A stretch of DNA of 64,000 nucleotides from Cladocopium goreaui (taxonomy: Eukaryota; Sar; Dinophyceae; Suessiales; Symbiodiniaceae), in assembly GCA_947184155.2 (NCBI GenBank), contig CAMXCT020001380.1, positions 284,501 through 348,500 of the forward strand. The letters run 5' to 3'. A program made the position numbers and the translations under genes. Of the stretch, positions 62,935 through 64,000 are shown in pieces; the stretch's first letter is position 1; each line of letters begins with the position of its first letter. The notes beneath the pieces were generated by a model. It was not told the origin of the DNA and made no database searches. It saw only the letters and a program-made list of their open reading frames with translations.

Positions 62935-63480
62935 ATGATTAATTCATAATATCTTAACAAAATATATTATGAAGTAATCACCCGCCCAAACACAAGCATA
63001 AACCCCAACAGCCTAAACAATTATCCCCCTCATCTTAAACCAAACCATCAAGTGAAAGTTAGGGGCAAAATAGTCCCAAAACCCCCACCACATAAAACAT
63101 CAAAGGTAAGGAAGAAACATTGAACAACAATATAAAAACCATAACAGGTAAAACAATTCAACACACAGACACAAACCTAAACAAAAACATGACAACCGAG
63201 CAATGAACAAACAAAAAGCAAAAATAATGAAACAGGAAACGATGAACACTTAAGAAGAAAATAGCCGCAGAAATCCCACCTGAAAAACATCAAAGGAAAG
63301 GAAGAAACATTGAACAAGAACATGAAAACCAGAACAGCCTCAACAAAACCCACCCTCATTGAAACCAAACATTATTACATCAACCTCAACAAACATTTAG
63401 CAAGATAATCAAAAAGAAACAGTCAAACATTTCAGATTCCAAGATTGAACAAAAACATTACAGCCTCCCACCTAACCTCC
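62935..63480. repeat. G-poor A/C-rich tail with ~54 bp direct repeats
   Basis: The + strand has very few G. AAACATCAAAGG(T/A)AAGGAAGA and AACATTGAACAA(C/G)AA occur at 63094-63147 and again at 63284-63337. No coding potential. It may be the end region of the inserted element; no inverted terminal repeat was found at its left counterpart. Confidence 0.55.
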
Positions 63481-64000
63481 AACCTGTCTTGTCCTAGCTT
63501 CCCCCTTCTACCATTTTTTTCTGGGATTTAAGCAAACGGTTTGGGAATTTAACCAACTAGTTTATCGGGACATAATCGCAGGAACATTGATGTGATCATC
63601 AATGAACCACAACTCACCTCCAGTAAACCTGGGAATGAAGAATTACCCAGTTAGTTCTATGTTTCTCACATGAATTCCTATGAAAAGTTGGCGTTGTCCA
63701 TTGCCATGTTGAATTACCAGAGGGTACTTTTGGCCCTGTTGAGAGATATCCAGGGTGACATTATTTCTGATTGCAAAGTATAACTTTTGATCAGTGTTTG
63801 CAGTACGTACTCTTCATGAACCAGAGTTTATTGCTGAGTCATTCATATTCATGCCACATACAACACCTCCTGCTGAAGTCACATAAACTTCGCAGTATTC
63901 TGCCAGTGGATTTTGCTGGACTTGCTGAAGATCTACAATTCCTGGGTGTCTGACAAGGACAGTGAAGATTCCCTTCCCTGCACCCGTATAGAGCCCCAAT
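63481..64000. other. Host-like flank with MITE-like element end
   Basis: Base composition returns to that of the host. GAATTACCAGAGGGTA at 63711-63726 is the right end of the TACCCTCTGGTAA family, with a possible left arm at about 63641 (ATTACCCAGTTAG). No gene recognised up to the window edge. Confidence 0.45.

Noticed and set aside
1-64000. tRNA or rRNA genes
   Set aside because: No cloverleaf or rRNA signature was recognised by eye; a dedicated scan would be needed to exclude a tRNA.

Overview
The window reads as nuclear DNA of a dinoflagellate. The pointers are: host genes split into very small exons whose junctions fit GT, GC and also GA 5' splice sites; every recognisable host gene on the + strand; a fungal-type GH7 cellulase with CBM1 modules; long strand-biased microsatellites; and many degenerate retroelements. 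The species cannot be named from sequence alone.

Layout. 1-3.8 kb: a TIR-like protein in two exons separated by a ~3 kb intron filled with a TTG-type array. 5.46-7.6 kb: a decayed copia-type element (LTR remnant, PBS, gag). 7.6-11.8 kb: a second, frameshifted retroelement (gag-like, zinc-binding, GGPxCxTWS motif, RT, RNase H). 12-16.6 kb: microsatellites, a ~290 bp triplicated unit and short palindromes. 16.709-32.389 kb: an essentially intact 15.7 kb Ty1/copia element with near-identical 198/199 bp LTRs and a 5 bp target duplication. 33-34 kb: a TACACT-type array. 36-40.8 kb: a CUB-domain membrane protein. 43.76-46.87 kb: ribosomal protein eS1 (RPS3A). 48.77-51.58 kb: a GH7 cellobiohydrolase with two CBM1 domains. 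52.9-54.9 kb: exons of a SAM-dependent methyltransferase. 57.5-62.9 kb: an A+T-rich virus-like island with an rve-type integrase.

The strongest candidate for something undescribed is the cargo of the large copia element. Beyond Gag-PR and IN-RT-RH it carries two long intact ORFs: one with an RNA 2'-phosphotransferase (Tpt1/KptA)-like domain, one with an endonuclease/exonuclease/phosphatase (EEP)-like domain. The ~6.27 kb module is bounded by a perfect 17 bp direct repeat, one copy just after the pol stop and the other abutting the 3' LTR, so it appears to have been added to an ordinary copia element at its 3' end. A second candidate is the virus-like island: three + strand genes each sit directly behind the same ~32 bp promoter-like box, and two of its reading frames are interrupted only by in-frame TAG codons.

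Introns and spacers of the host genes carry a family of ~100 bp elements with inverted ends TACCCTCTGGTAA, which look like introner-type or MITE elements. All calls are by reading; no alignment or database search was run.
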